From the NCBI RefSeq assembly GCF_041296385.1, contig NW_027184084.1, forward strand, positions 1,302,001 to 1,366,000: a DNA stretch of 64,000 bases. The letters are read 5' to 3'. Below the pieces are notes generated by a model. The model was not told the origin of the DNA. It made no database searches and saw nothing but the letters and a program-made list of their open reading frames with translations. Shown piece after piece: positions 48,694-61,049 of the stretch. Numbering within the stretch: position 1 is the first letter of the stretch; each line of letters begins with the position of its first letter. The DNA comes from Aphelocoma coerulescens (taxonomy: Eukaryota > Chordata > Aves > Passeriformes > Corvidae). A program made the position numbers and the translations under genes.

Positions 48694-49121
48694 GGGGGCA
48701 AACGGGAATGGAGGGGGCAATGCTTCCAGAGGGTCACAGCCCTTTTCTTGTTTTCCCTTTTCTCCTTTTCTTGGGTCTCTGACATCTTAAAAATTCTTAT
48801 CCCCTTAGGCTCTATGTTTCCCACCCAGCATGAAGCATACTTGCCTTCTTCTGTGTTAAAGGGTTCTTTTGAATTTACAAATACTTGTAAAGCCTGACAG
48901 ATCCAAACTTCAAAAGAGCCATACCTGGGCCAGAAGACACGGTCAGATCTTATTTCCTTCTCGGCCCAATCAAACATACAAAACTGTATCATTTTGACTT
49001 TGCTCTTTTTTCCCTTGTACTTGGGTTAGTATTCCAGTTAGCTAACATAACTCGTAGAGGGCTTTCTTGGGGTATCTCTGCTGGCACGCCTCCATTCCCT
49101 TTTTTTTTTTTTTTTTTTTAT
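48694..49121 (-). pseudogene. gag: gag matrix domain, class I-like, frameshifted
   Basis: Starts near 49121 with a glycine-rich MGG-type N-terminus (GVPAEIPQESPLRVMLANWN), then a frameshift near 48995 into MIQFCMFDWAEKEIRSD, FWPRYGSFEVWICQAL and PFNTEEGKYASCW. The series of FC, W-P, YGSF and PF-EE-YA-W motifs follows the gammaretrovirus matrix pattern. It ends at the inserted LTR. Confidence 0.75.
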
Positions 49122-50402
49122 TTCCTGATTCTTGCTTACTAGTTTTATGTCCCATTTTCTCAGAATTTTATCTATCCTTCCCAGGCCTTTGTTTCCCACT
49201 TTTTTTTTTTTAATAAAAACCAACAAAACAAACAACTATTCAGACCCCACCATCTCTTTCCCCTTTCTTCTAGAATACAAAAGTTCCCTCCTCTTAATAA
49301 AATATGCCTCCCTCCAGAAAATAAAGTTATATTTCAAGGTTTAACATTTCTATTCATTTAACATTTTCATTCATTCTCACTCACTCCTTTTTATTGTTCC
49401 AATTTCTCTTTCTCAAGCGCTATTAGTCACAACCACACAAGATTAAGGTACCTTTTAATTTCAAATTGTTGGCTAATATTCACCCCTGGGCCCAGTGTTC
49501 CAGGTTTCTTGGATTAATCCTCAATTCAGCAGAATTAAGCCTAAATTTCTTGGATCCAGCCCTCAATTCGACAGTCTCAAAACCCAAATTTCTTGGAGTA
49601 ATCCTCAATTTAGCAGAATTAAGCCCAGATTTCCTGGAATTTAATCCTCAATCCGGCAGTCTCAAAACCTAAATTTCTTGGAGTAATCCTCAATTTGGCA
49701 GAATTAAACTCTAATCTCTTGGAATCAACCCTCAATTCAGCAGTCTTAAAACCTAAATCTCTTGGATCAATCCTCAATTTAGCAGAATTAAGCCTGGATT
49801 TCTTGGAATTTTTAATCCTCAATCCGGCAGTCTCAAAACCTAAATCTCTTGGATCCAATCCTCAACCTGGCAAATCTTTAGGGGCTCTTTTACTTTTTGT
49901 CTCGTTTCCTCATGGTTTGTACTAGGAAACTCTTGACTCCCCTCCTTCACGGGATCCAATCCCTCCCCTGAAACCCAGTCCCAGTTAAACCAGGGGTTCT
50001 CTCACTCCTTTTATCTTTCGCTTCGCCTCTTTACTGACTGCTTCCTTCATGGGAGAGCAGAACTGCAGCCTCAGACACTCCACACTTGCTTCACAGGTCT
50101 GGGGGCAACCAGTCCGTGTCTCATACACACACTTTCATCCCCGTATCCACTCCCCCCAAGAAAAAGAGGAAAGAAGAAAATACTCACCTTTGTCTGAGTC
50201 TTAGTGCACAAGATTTTTACGTGCTTAACTACCGTGGTATCTTAGGGAGCCTTTTCTTTCCTTTCTTTTTGCTTTATTGTCTCCTTTCTTGTCCTCCGGG
50301 TGTTTGACCTGCAAACCCCCCTGACCACATCGGAAAACAAAAAGCAGGCGGGGGCGCCCCCCCGCTCTGGGTTCCCCAGGAGATCTCAGAGGTGAGGTCT
50401 AT
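49122..50402 (-). other. Leader of the class I-like provirus with a tandem repeat
   Basis: Between primer site and gag. At about 49505-49870 there are eight to nine units of 41-49 bp, alternating between CTCAATTTAGCAGAATT and CTCAATCCGGCAGTCTC types, so the real period is a dimer of about 85-95 bp. Poly-T runs are at 49101-49119 and 49200-49211. Confidence 0.75.
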
Positions 50403-50420
50403 TCCTCATATGGGCCACCA
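50403..50420 (-). other. Probable primer-binding site, primer not assigned
   Basis: Minus strand TGGTGGCCCATATGAGGA, two bases inside the 5' LTR. It has the TGG start of a tRNA 3' end complement, but I cannot assign the tRNA. Confidence 0.55.
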
Positions 50421-50422
50421 AT

Positions 50423-52146
50423 TGTGAAAAATGAGGTTCACTCTTTATAAAATTTTAAGAAAAGTTTAATGAAAGGGGACAATTAGGCTGGGTGCTTTGG
50501 CAGAGCCAAAGGCACACTTCTACATCCAAAAGATCGTCTTTAAAAGTACATAGCTTATTGCATATTCATCACCATCACGCATAATTCATGAATTCTTTGG
50601 AGTTGCTAAGTATCATCCCATCAGCCTAATCTTTCTCCTTGGCTCCATTCGGTCTGGTTTTGGGTCTTCTTCTCCAGGAATGTGAAGACTCTCTCTGCCC
50701 ACCTTCTCCAAACCGACTACATAAACAATAGGCATTCTATACCATTGTAGTGGTTTGCTCCAAAATACTCATTACTGTTTATTTTCTGTGACATAAGAAT
50801 TAGGAGAAAAGCAAAGCAGGCACCAATCTTGAAAGAATATAAAGAAGTCTATTAACAGACCTAAAAGAATAGAAAAAAAAAAAAAATCATACCACACCTT
50901 CAGAACTCTTCTCCTCCCCCCACCTTCCTCCCCCCTTCTCCCAGTGACAATGTAAAAAGACAACCCTTGAGATGTTCAGTCTGTTTATCACTTCCATAAC
51001 AACCTTGTTCAGTCCATTTAGGAAGAGGAGTCTCTCTTGCCCATGCTATGAACACATTATCACAACGAGACAGCTGCCCACTTCCAAATAACTTTGTTCA
51101 CTCCATTTAGGAAGAGGAGTCTCTCTGCTCGCATGTGAATCCCTTCCCCCAACTTGCAGCTTTCCCACAACTGCTTTCAAGGGTCCACTCTTGAAGTTTT
51201 TTGGGGTACAATTTTAAGGTTGAGCCGTTCAGAAACAAAAGTTCTCTTCACCCATCTCTGGGAGCATTTCATCTCTAAGAAATCTTTGGGAGCATCTCTA
51301 GGAACTGAGGTTTTCTCCTTTCCCATTTGGAGCAAAAGTCCTCATCTGGTCCATCACTCCTTGTTCAACTTCTCATGAAATTACAGCTGTGTCAGCATCT
51401 GCCTATCTCAGTGCAGGTGCTTTTGTTTACAAGTTGAACTGAACACTCCACCCCCCATATCTTCATGAAATTGCAACAGGATACTCTGATATATCATAGC
51501 TTCACAACAGAATTTCAGCTTTAAGCATCTCCTCTTTCTCTTCCCTCAGGTTTTCAGCTCTTCAGAGCACTAAAAGGCTTAATCTCACCTTGTCCTTGCA
51601 GCTGGAATGTGGCTTATCGCAGTGGAGGGGGAGCCGAGCTGCTCTGGCTGCCCACAGCAGGACTGGGGGGGGGGGGGGGGGGGGGGGGGTTCTGCGGGTA
51701 GAACAGAGCCCATCGGCTCCAGGATAGCTGTGGCCCGGCCCAGCCTGGCCCGAGCAGGGCCTGGGCCGGGCCCACTGGCCCCCGCACGGGGCCCACAGCC
51801 ACCTGCCCCAGCACCGGAAATGAGAGAGAGCCTCTGCCTCAGGGTTTCTATTCTTAAGTGTGCATCACAGAGGCAGTCACAATTTTAAGTGGCTTAAAGA
51901 ATTGTCCATATTCAAACTGGCCAGCTGCTAGGTTCTGTTAGGTCATAGAGGAAGCTGTAAGCACCTCTTTGCAAGAACATCACTTCCGGGACTATGCTTT
52001 GCTAACCTATGACAACTATGCATTACATCATAGAACCTAGGCAAAGTTTCTCCAACATTAAGTAACATGCAAAAACCCAACATCACAATACATTTATAAC
52101 AATTATATAACATGCGAAAAGCCAACATCACAATACATTTATAACA
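50423..52146 (-). repeat. 5' LTR of the class I-like provirus, split by another LTR
   Basis: 50423-50745 and 52015-52146 together match 43926-44357. The right part has a duplicated segment (CAACATCACAATACATTTAT twice). Confidence 0.88.
50746..52014 (-). repeat. Nested 1.27 kb LTR, family H
   Basis: From TGTAGTGGTTTGCTCC to CCTATGACA, inserted in the LTR above with ACCAT (50741-50745) and ACTAT (52015-52019) as a 5 bp duplication with one change. The uninterrupted sequence is present at 44272-44280. It has a G-run of about 24 at 51666-51689 and two copies of a TTTAGGAAGAGGAGTCTCTC segment. Orientation is inferred from the AT-rich block near its left end. Confidence 0.82.
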
Positions 52147-52277
52147 GGGTGATCACTGCTGAGCAACAGTCAAAACATCCATGTGTTATCAACATTATTC
52201 TCATACTGAATCCAAAACACTGCACTGTACCAGCTACTAAGAAGAAAATGAACCCTGTCCCAGCTGAAACCAGGACA
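52147..52277 (-). repeat. LTR, family A, right part
   Basis: Remainder of 43506-43925, ending AACCAGGACA. Confidence 0.8.
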
Positions 52278-52327
52278 CAAACACAAGATAATTTTTATGA
52301 ATCTGTGATGGGGGTGACATCTGACTG

Positions 52328-52545
52328 GTGATCAGTCACTGCTGGGGTTCCGCAGGGATCCATCTAAGGCCCTGTGCTCTTCAACATCTTCATAAATGAC
52401 TTGGACACAGGACTGGAAGGAATACAGAGTAAGTTTGCTGATGATACTAAATTGGGAGGAGCGGTTGACTCCCTCGAGGGTAGAGGCCCTGCAGAGAGAC
52501 CTCAGCAAATTAGAGGGCTGGGCAATCACCAACCATATGCAGTTT
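52328..52545 (+). mobile_element. CR1 LINE fragment, reverse transcriptase part
   Basis: Translates to GVPQGSI, a stop, [15 protein letters not shown] and FADDTKLGG, the RT motifs of CR1 ORF2 including the FADD catalytic motif, then NHMQFN. It is a short broken piece ending where a family E sequence starts. Confidence 0.9.
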
Positions 52546-53214
52546 AACAATTTGGTTGCAGTGGAAAGGAGGGATGTAGCCAATTTGTTTATTACCTGTA
52601 GAAATATAACAATGTGAAAGTGTAAAAATATCACTTAAGAAAATATATAACAGAAAGAACAGAAGTAGACAGCAGAGAGGAAAGAGATCACCACCAGTAA
52701 TCCAGTGATGAAACTTGATTGTTATAATTTTGATATCTGTTATTCAAAGTGATGGTCGTGCTCTTGATCCATTTTGGGTGGGGGCCTGTGGAAAATGAGT
52801 TCACCAGCTTTATTTGAGAATACTCAGGTACTTTCCCTGACAGGGGAAGTTTTACACTCTCTGATGCAACACTGTGGATCACTCTTGTGGAAGGCCCCAG
52901 AAATGAGTCTGGGGCGCTTTGGGGGTCTTTGATGGTTTATGACACCTTCTAAGGCATGGCTGTTTTTTCTCACACCTGCGTAGTTGAGCCAGTTGTGCCT
53001 TGTCAGGGGGAATTAACATGAAACCAGCCATCACCCCACCTCCAGCAGGATCTGCTTCTTATCAGCATTTTCCCTTGTCTGGCACAAAAACACTGTTTAA
53101 GACCTGAGTCTCAGGCCATCAGGGACACTATAAGTCGGTTTGTCTGAACAACATTTGGTCTGTCGCATCGCCTCTGTTTATCTTGTGCAGAAAATTAATG
53201 TTGCTAGAGATTAG
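52546..53214 (-). repeat. Family E ERV/LTR sequence
   Basis: The first 45 bp match 34549-34592. The rest has LTR-type composition (GCTTTATTTGAG near 52810) but no clear end or coding content. Confidence 0.45.
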
Positions 53215-53798
53215 TGTCCACAAACGAGACAGAGGAGCCCCGTAAAAGTAATTTTATTCATGAACAAAGGGAGAGAGCCCATCAGATATATGTCCAGTGG
53301 GGTCTCTCTCAATTAGATGAAGCAAGTAGCCTTCTTTTATCCTAATTTCCTGGCTGCATTACACCCTCTCCCTTTCCCCATTGGCTAAGGTATTTGGAAG
53401 GTACAGACTTCCCCACCCGCCTGCTACGTCCCCTTTAATATGTACCCCCCTGTATAAAACATGATACATGATCATTAAAATTACCTTTAAGCCCTCCCTG
53501 GGCAGAGAAGGTAATATTCATAACCCTATTAAGTCTTTGTTCTTCTTCCCAAAGTTCAGGAGTTTAGCACGACCTTGGCTGAGCAGCAGTCCATGTCAAT
53601 TAGTAAAACGTTCTAAAATTAATGGGTTCTCTCGTTATTTCCTTATCTACAAGTCTCTGGCCTTATCTAAAAGCAGATTCACACAGTCTGTTTGTAAAGA
53701 CACATTCATCTTATTCCTGTCAATCTTAACCTTTTCTGGCAATATTTTTACTTGGTTGCATTTTGGCCTGTCACAACTGTCCAGCAGCAGTTCTGGTC
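53215..53798 (-). repeat. LTR-like repeat, family G, continuing after the nested LTR
   Basis: Starts TGTCCACAAACGAGAC with AATTTTATTCATG near 53250 (reverse poly(A)-type) and CTTCTTTTATCC. It is interrupted at 53799 by a family A LTR and probably continues at 54395. The right end is not defined. Confidence 0.5.
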
Positions 53799-54389
53799 TG
53801 TATTGAGTCTATCTGAGCTGGAGTTCATTTTCCCACAGCAGCCCTCCCAGTGCTATGCTTTGCATTGGGAGCTGGAAAGGCATTGAGAAAACACCAGTGT
53901 TTTGGCTACTGCTGAGCAGCACCGGCAGAGCATCAGCACTATCTCTCCAACATTCTCCCCCATCAAGGGGCTGGGAGTGGGCAAGATCCTGGCAGGGGAC
54001 ACAACTAGGCCAGCTGACCCAAATTAACCAAAGGGATATTCCATACCATATGACATCAGATCAAATATAAAAGTTAAGGGAGGGAGGAGGAACAGGGGGT
54101 ATTTGTTATTTTACAGTGTTTGCCTTCCAGAGCAACCACTCCACATGCTGAAGCCTTGCTTCCCGGGAAGTGTCTGAACATCGCTCGCCAATGCGAAGTA
54201 GAGATTAATTTTTTTTCCCTTTGCTCATGTGCGTCCAAACTTCCTCTTTTTTCTTGCTTTAGTAAACTGCCTTATCTTAACCTATGAGATGTTTTCCATC
54301 TTATTTTTCTCTCCCTTGTCCCTCTGGGAAGGGGAGTGATAGACCAGCTTGGTGGGCACCTGATGCCCAGCCAAGATCAACCCACTACA
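53799..54389 (+). repeat. Solo LTR, family A, perfect 5 bp duplication
   Basis: 591 bp from TGTATTGAGTCTATCTG to CCCACTACA, flanked by TGGTC (53794-53798 and 54390-54394). It has the family A sequences CATACCATATGACATCA and AGTAAACTGCCTTATCTTAA. Confidence 0.92.
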
Positions 54390-54394
54390 TGGTC

Positions 54395-57300
54395 CAAGTC
54401 CCACTTAGGACCTGTAACTGCTTGATTTTATAGGCAGTGTTCTGTGTGCTGTTAACACTTCCCTGTTCTGTGACAGGGTCATCACCACCACCTGGTTGGC
54501 TGCATGCCTGGGACCTTCAAGGTCAGTAAGGAGGAGAGTAGTCAGCCTGGTGCCCAGGAACCTTGAGGCCAACAGGGAGGGGAAGAAGAAATCTGTTTGA
54601 TTTGTTTACTTGTTTCACAGGACCTGATAATGAGGGGAAAGGGGACTAATACATCTCAGAAAATGGCTGTTTGCCTTATAAATGGTGTTAGTTGCATGCT
54701 AATCATACTACCAAGGGTCAGGAGCAGGGGATACCGGTCACACCAACAGAGGGGGTCCAGAGGAGGCTTGAAAGTGCAGGGAATGGGGTTATTCTGTACA
54801 CTTACATTATGCTTTCTTACTCTTTGGGGAAGATATTCAGGAAATGTGGGCCATTCTTTGCAGAAGGCTTTCTGACTACTACAGCTCTGTTCCTACTTCT
54901 GTTTGATCACTGCTCCTAAACCTAAAGGAGAAATTAACTGGAACTGTGTGGAGTAGAAAAATAAGATTTTGGATCCTAATACATTTTAAAGGGATTTCTG
55001 ATCAATGTAGTTGGAATTTTTTGTGCTCTTCTCCCTTGAGGGAATCATGACTCAGTTTCTTGAATTCAAAAGTTACAGTCTAGAGAAGCTTAAGACTATT
55101 TTCCCAGTCACTTGACCTTTACTCACATATTTTCTTGAGTTCTATAAAAGGTAACATTCAAATGTAGTTCTACTATCAGAGGAAATATTTTCTTCTGTCT
55201 TAAATTTGTCTTGTCTATCCATTATTGTAATGAATGTTTTGTAGCTCCAGAAATATTGTGTGTATAAAGTGGTCCCAACTCTACTAGAGGGACAAACATC
55301 TTCAGTTCTGTGTCTAATCCTATTCTTCCTGCCGTAGCTCTGCAATCGCATTTGTATGCGGAGCTTTACATGTCTTTGGATTCAGTATATGAAAAGCCTT
55401 GCAGAAGGCCAGTTCTGTCAAGCAAGTGAAAAGAGGAGAATTAATAGGCCCCTAAGGGCTTATTCTCTCTAACTAATTCTCATAATAGTTGTCATTAAAA
55501 TGAGAATGGTACCGATAGGGTTGATTGATCCTTAAGAGTTATGCTGTCCCAAAAGCAAACAGAAAATAACTTTGAAACTGCAAAATCAAAAAGCTCAATT
55601 TTATCCTCTTCTTAATGTTTTTTTGAATTAAAGGGAAAGAAAGTAGAAGAGTCAGACACCGTATAATCTCATACTCCTGATGCTACAGAGTTTGATGGTA
55701 ACATGTCAAGACCTAAACCAGAGCATCTTGGTAAAATTTGTAAGGGTACATGCATGAGAGAGCATCTGCTCCCTTAAGGTTATATGACTAAGGACCTTGT
55801 CAAATGGGATGACAAGGAAAAAGAAGCAATACATATAGATGCACAAAGCAGACTGACAAACTTTAACAGAGATAATAACAAGAACCAAAGCTGGTCAGTT
55901 ACACTAATTGATAAGGGCACATGGAGTGTGAGAATGTTTTCTTGGTCTGGGCTTCAGCAGCCAGACAGGACAAATCCCTGGGCCTGAAGGTTCTGGAGGT
56001 GTCAGCCACTTATAATCTCTCCTAAAAAAATTGTTTATATTTTTGAGAAGTTTGGACATAAAGAACAAATTTTATGACTGTGAGCTTGTACTTCACTGCT
56101 TTTTATGGAAAGCAATACATCAAGTTCTGCTGTAGGGAAAAAAAATAATTAAAAAATAATAATTTGCATGCTGATAAATGAAATTAGATCTGTGAGAGAA
56201 AAGTACCCTCAGACTCCTCAGTTTGTCACAGTCTTCTCTGAGAATTCAGCATTATCTTTGCTGTGTAATTTCCCCTCCTCCTCTTTCCTCCCCTTTCCCT
56301 ATATACATGAGAAAAGAAAAAAACCCTTTATCTAGTTCTGCTATGCCTTGTCAGAAAAAATGGTAGTTGGCTTAGTTTTAAGTGCAAAATGATTAGTTCT
56401 GTTTCTAATTTTCTAAAGCTTCTATTTCTGAACTTTTTCTTTGGCAAAGTACTTCAGATTCTTTAGATGTCAACTGATTCCAGTTGATGATATCAACTTT
56501 AAACCAAACCAAACAAAACAAAACAAAACAAACCCAGAACAAAGCACAAACCCTCCCTCCTTTGGGGTGTGGGTGTGTGTGTAAAGTAGGAGCACAGTAT
56601 CTCCATAGAAAATGTTAAATGCAAGATAAAGGAAAATTCTAGGAGTGAATTAGTTGTTAGTGAATATAACATATGAATCACAGTAGAGCTTGTTAAGGAA
56701 CTTCCTTTGATTTTGAATTATTAGCTTCAGAAAGAAAGTCTGGGATGATTTCACAACCTGTATCCAAACAGCTAGGACAGAAAGCTGATGTTGAGCTGAA
56801 TCAGCTTTGTGCTTGAGAAGAGACTTCAGTTTGCTATCCATGGTGAATGACATGACTGTTGAACTGCTAGAAGAAAAAAAGTTATCAACAGCTCATTTTC
56901 CTGAGTGTTGTGGGAATACTGATCAGTTAGTTGTTCTCTGTGAATTTTCCATCCATGTTGATTAGTTTATGGATACTGAGGCATTTGAAAGGTTATTTCA
57001 GCGCTTTGGACAATGCCAGTATTTTTGGCCAAATGAAGAATGTTTTTCCTCATGCAACATTTGGATGTCTAATTTAAGAAACAAAGCTTTTATTATTAAA
57101 AATTCTTGTCATTACAGAGAACTTTGAGTTAACTGGTTTTTAGATGCGGCTTTGAGGATCCAGGTCTTTGGCAAATCAAACTCTGAAGTATGGTTCTGAA
57201 ACTTTAGAATGTGAAAAAAAAAATAAAAAAGATCTTTAATACATGTGGTTAACTTCATGCAGCAAGTCTGTCAGAGTACTATAAAAAATTAAAATCTGAT

Positions 57301-57584
57301 TTTTCATTTCCAAAAAATTAGGCAAGAAACTATGTGCTACTGTTGTCCATCCCTGGTGCAGAGCTGTACTTTGCTCTGAAAAATTTAGTAGTGTGGTTTT
57401 TGGAAGGGTAAAAAGTAGCATGTGATCACGGAGTTAGTGCGTCATAATACATATGCCCAAAGAGGAGGAATTAAGATTGCTCCAGTCCTTAACGTTAATT
57501 TTGGTGCCTATTGATGCTTTTGCTCAAACAACTGAAGATAAACACTAGATTCTGAGTTCTCCAGACCAGAGTGGTAGAGAGCAC
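54395..57584 (+). other. Intron 3, little recognisable
   Basis: 54395-54790 probably belongs to older ERV sequence: 54712-54755 shares the GGTCAGGAG...GGTCACA block with 35042-35075. From about 54900 to 57584 I see only AT-rich intron DNA. Confidence 0.45.
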
Positions 57585-57814
57585 TGTATTGGGTTTATGT
57601 GGCAAGGCTTTAGGAGCGGGGGTGGGGAGCTGCAGGGGTGGCTTCTGTGAGAAGATGCCAGAAACTTCCTTCATGTCAAATAAGCCTTTTCCAGCCAGAT
57701 CCAAGACAGAGCCACTGCTGGCCAATCAGTGACATTGGTAATTCCTCTGTGATTACATATTTAAGAAAGGGTAAAAAATCCCCTGCACAACAGCAGCTGG
57801 GAGAGCTGAGTGAG
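57585..57814 (+). repeat. LTR, family C, left part
   Basis: Starts TGTATTGGGTTTATGTGGC. It is interrupted by the ERV-L-like solo LTR and continues at 58725-59321; without the insertion the LTR is about 827 bp. Confidence 0.82.
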
Positions 57815-58719
57815 TGTCTTGGTTTGAAAGACAGGTGTCTGCTAAGGAAGGCAGAAGCCTCCCTTGGAATGGCAGATGCAACCCCCTTCCCTCCGAGTTA
57901 TTATAATTTTGAAATCAAGGAGGCTTTTAGGCAAAGATGTAGGAAATAGGAATAACAGTTCTTTACTATTATATATATAACCAGTGAAACAAACAACAAT
58001 AACTATGGCAGTAACAGCAAACAGTCACAAACCCAGTCCCAGCCTTCTCGGCTGTTGGGCCCTTTCCCCTTGGGTGCAGTTCCGGTCGCAGCCGGCAGGG
58101 GCGCTGGCGGCTCCCGGTGAGCAGGGCAGGTGTCATGGTTCCCCCGCGGCTGCAGGGGGCGCTCTGGAGCGAGCTCGGGGAGCACGCGGCACTGGTGCCC
58201 TGGGATCCCGGGAGGGATGGAACAAAGGCTTCACAAACCCCTGGGCAGCTGGCCCCGGTGTCCGGCCGGACCCTCAGGAATGGCAGGCTGGAACGGCAGG
58301 CTGGAGCGGCAGGGACAAGCACAAATCCCGGGTGGCAGATGAGATGTATCCAAACGGAGAACACCCCCCCCCCCCCCCCAGAGGTCTGGGCAGGCAGGGC
58401 AAGCAGGGCTACAACGTAGCAAAGGCTCGAAGCAGCGGTGGGGCAGGGCGGCCACGGCCTGGCTCCGAGCGGGGCAGGGAAGGCGGGCTTGGGATCTCGG
58501 AGCTTCTCCAGTAGTGAGGAAAAGCAGCCGAAGAAGCAGACTCCTTCTCTCTCTCAAACACCGAGACTGACTGCCCCCACCTCCAGGTGAAACAAAAAGA
58601 GAAGCCAGGTCCTTTGTTTTCCTTAAGTATTCAGCCATTTGTTTCCCTAGCAACATGTATAGGGGGAAAAATTCCTTTAACAGAAAAAAAAAAACTAGGA
58701 CTAAGCTAAAACCCCAACA
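57815..58719 (-). repeat. Solo LTR of the ERV-L-like family, perfect 5 bp duplication
   Basis: 905 bp, flanked by GTGAG at 57810-57814 and 58720-58724. Same strand as the provirus at 6213-13398. A C-run of about 14 lies near 58366-58379. Confidence 0.95.
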
Positions 58720-59321
58720 GTGAGAAAAAATGTGAGCGAAACAGCTCTGCAGGCATCAAGTTCAGTGAAGAGAGGGGAAGAGGTGCTTCAGGTGCCGGAG
58801 CAGGGATTCCCCTACAGCCTGTGGCAATGACCATGGTGATGCAGGTTGTCCCCCTGAAGTCCATGGAGGTCCACGGTGAAGCAGATATCCACCTGCATCC
58901 CATGGAGGACACCCCACTGGAGCAGACGGACGTGCCCTAAAGGAAGCTGTTACCTTGTGGAGACCCTATGCCCGAGTGAGCTCCTGGCAGGACCTGTGAC
59001 CCTGTGGAAAGGAGCCCATGCTGGAGCAGGTCTTCTGGCAGGACCTGTGGCCTCATGGGGGACTAATGCTGGAGCAGTGTTTTCCTGAAGTACTGTTTCC
59101 CATTGGAGGGACCCCACCTTGGAGCAGGGAAAGTGTATGAGGAGGAATCTTCCCCAAGTCAAGTCTGTTTTGCCCATGATAATAATCCATAAGTAATGTC
59201 CCTGTCCTTATCTTGACCCATGAGTTGTTTGTCATATTTTCTCCTCTGGTCTTGTTGAGGAGGGGGAATGAGTGAGTGGTTTGGTGGGCACCTGGCAGCC
59301 AGTCAAGGTCAACCCACCACA
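58720..59321 (+). repeat. LTR, family C, right part with U3 minisatellite
   Basis: Contains imperfect tandem units with GGAGCCCATGCTGGAGCAG and GGCAGGACCTGTG (about 58860-59120), then an AT-rich promoter/poly(A) region and the terminus TCAACCCACCACA. A purine-rich stretch follows directly. Confidence 0.82.
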
Positions 59322-59380
59322 GCAAGAGAGAGTGGTGAAGCGAGAGAGAGAGCAAAAGCAGGCAGAAGCAAGAGCACCCA
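59322..59380 (+). repeat. Short purine-rich tract after family C LTR
   Basis: GCAAGAGAGAGTGGTGAAGC-type sequence starting at the LTR edge, similar to 28543 onwards, and cut off by CR1. Confidence 0.55.
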
Positions 59381-59692
59381 GAGCATGGTGACCAGTGACA
59401 CAAAGTCTAGTGTGAGGCCAGTAACTAGCAGTGCACCCCATGGGTCAGTACTGAGTCCTGCCTTATCCTGGTGGACACTGAGTTGAACATGAGCCAGCAA
59501 TGTGCCCTTGCAACAAAGAATGTTAATGCATCTGGGTTCCCTTAGGAGGACTGTTGCCAGCAAGTTGAGGGAGGTCATCCTTTCCCTCTACTCAGCACTG
59601 GTGAAGCCACACCTGGACTCCTGTGTCCAGTTCTGGGCTTCTCAGTACAAGAGAGACATGGACATATTGGAAGGAGTGCAATGAAGGACCAC
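59381..59692 (+). mobile_element. CR1 LINE fragment, RT C-terminal part
   Basis: Translates to CR1 ORF2 C-terminal motifs: [18 protein letters not shown] and [11 protein letters not shown]. An upstream part resembles the GSVLSP region. Frameshifted and cut by an LTR at 59693. Confidence 0.88.
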
Positions 59693-60517
59693 TGTTGTGG
59701 TTTAATCCCAGCCGGCAACTAAGTACCATGCAGCTGCTCACCCACTCCACCCCAGTGGGATGGGGAGGAGAATTGTGGGAAAAAAAGAAACTTGTGGGTT
59801 GAGATTAGAACAGTTTAATAATTGAAACAAAGTATAATAATACTAATTATAATAATGATAATATAAATTTTAATTTAAAAAAAACCAACCCAAACCCCAA
59901 GAAAAAGAAGTGACGCACAATACAGTTGCTCACTACACATTGCTCGATGTCCAGCCTGTGCCTGAGCAGCAATAGGCTCCTTTTGGGTAATTCATCCCAG
60001 TTTATATAGTGAGCATGATGTTCTGTGGTGTGGAATATCCCTGTGGCAGGTTTGGGTCAGTTCTCCTGGCTATGCTCCCTCCCAGCTTCTTGTGCACCTG
60101 CTCACTGGCAGAGCATGAGACACTGCAAAGTCCTTGACTCAGGGTGAACACTGCTGAAAAACAGCCAAAACATCTGTGTGTTATCAACATTATTCTCATA
60201 CTGAATCCAAAACCAAACATCTCCAATGCAGACCCTCCCACAAGCCGCAGTTCTTCACAGACTACTCCAGCGTGGGACCCCCATGGTAGTCACAGGTCCT
60301 GCAAGAAAACCTGCTTCAGCAAGAGCTTCCCACAGAGTTACAGCCTCCTTTGAGCACATTCCCCTGCTCTGGCATGGGGTCCTCCACAGGTTACAGGTGG
60401 ATATCTGCTCCACCATGGACCTCCATGGGCAGCAGGGGGACAACCTGTGTCACCATCGTCATCTCCACAGGCTGCAGGGGAATCTCTGCTCGGGCACCTG
60501 GAGCACCTCCTCCCCTC
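59693..60517 (-). repeat. LTR with family A start and family C interior
   Basis: 59693-60214 matches family A in reverse (TGTTGTGGTTTAATCCC at the edge). 60218-60517 matches the family C minisatellite in reverse. It continues after a nested LTR at 61858-62085. It may be one recombinant LTR or two abutting pieces. Confidence 0.65.
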
Positions 60518-61049
60518 TGTTACGAATGAGAGGGGAGAGCTTAGACAAGTCCCTGCCTTTGCCCAGGTTTCTGGCAGTAGACAACAGCTTTATTGAGGCA
60601 GCCAGCACCCCAAAACCCACTCTCACTCACAAGTTCTTAATAATGACTGATCAGGTCTATTATAACATGCATTTATTGAATAGACACAAGAAAAAACAGA
60701 TGTAAGGCTTTAACGGGCTTACTTACTACACAGAATAAACAAAAGAAACACTACTAGTGGGTTCATAAGACATTGCATGATAATAAAGGTACTTATGTTA
60801 CAGGTAGCAAAGAAATAGTATAGATTAGGAGCCAATGTCACTTACCAACCAATGATGGTGGTGTGCAGTATCCTAATTTTTCTCAATCCCAGGGAAGTAT
60901 CTCAAAATGGACGTCTCCACTTTCAAGAAGAACTCTCCACACACTCAAAGAGTATATAAGAGATTTCTGATTTTATGAAAATCATAGTGGTCTTTTATAA
61001 TTTGTAAAAGAGCTTGTGTCTGTCAGTCAGAATTTTCACTTATCCTTTC
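60518..61049 (-). repeat. LTR, family D, first part, inserted in family C with perfect duplication
   Basis: Starts TGTTACGAATGAG. The whole insert (60518-61857) is flanked by CCCTC (60513-60517 and 61858-61862). It is itself interrupted by the family B LTR at 61050 and resumes at 61720-61857, ending TGTCACA. Confidence 0.85.

Larger units (their letters stand above)
43922..52150 (-). mobile_element. Decayed class I-like (gammaretrovirus-like) provirus with nested LTRs
   Basis: Bounded by LTRs 43926-44357 and 50423-52146, with GGGT at both outer edges (43922-43925, 52147-52150), a 4 bp duplication as in class I ERVs. On the minus strand: primer site, a long leader with tandem repeats, matrix-like gag, Pro/Ala-rich gag parts, then env remnants. 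No protease, RT or integrase was found. Four later LTR insertions interrupt it (50746-52014, 48038-48693, 46908-47600, 45505-46414). The class rests on the matrix and transmembrane-Env patterns and the 4 bp duplication. Confidence 0.8.

Noticed and set aside
49505..49870. Regular repeats suggesting a CRISPR array
   Set aside because: Units are contiguous without unique spacers, and the genome is a bird nucleus.
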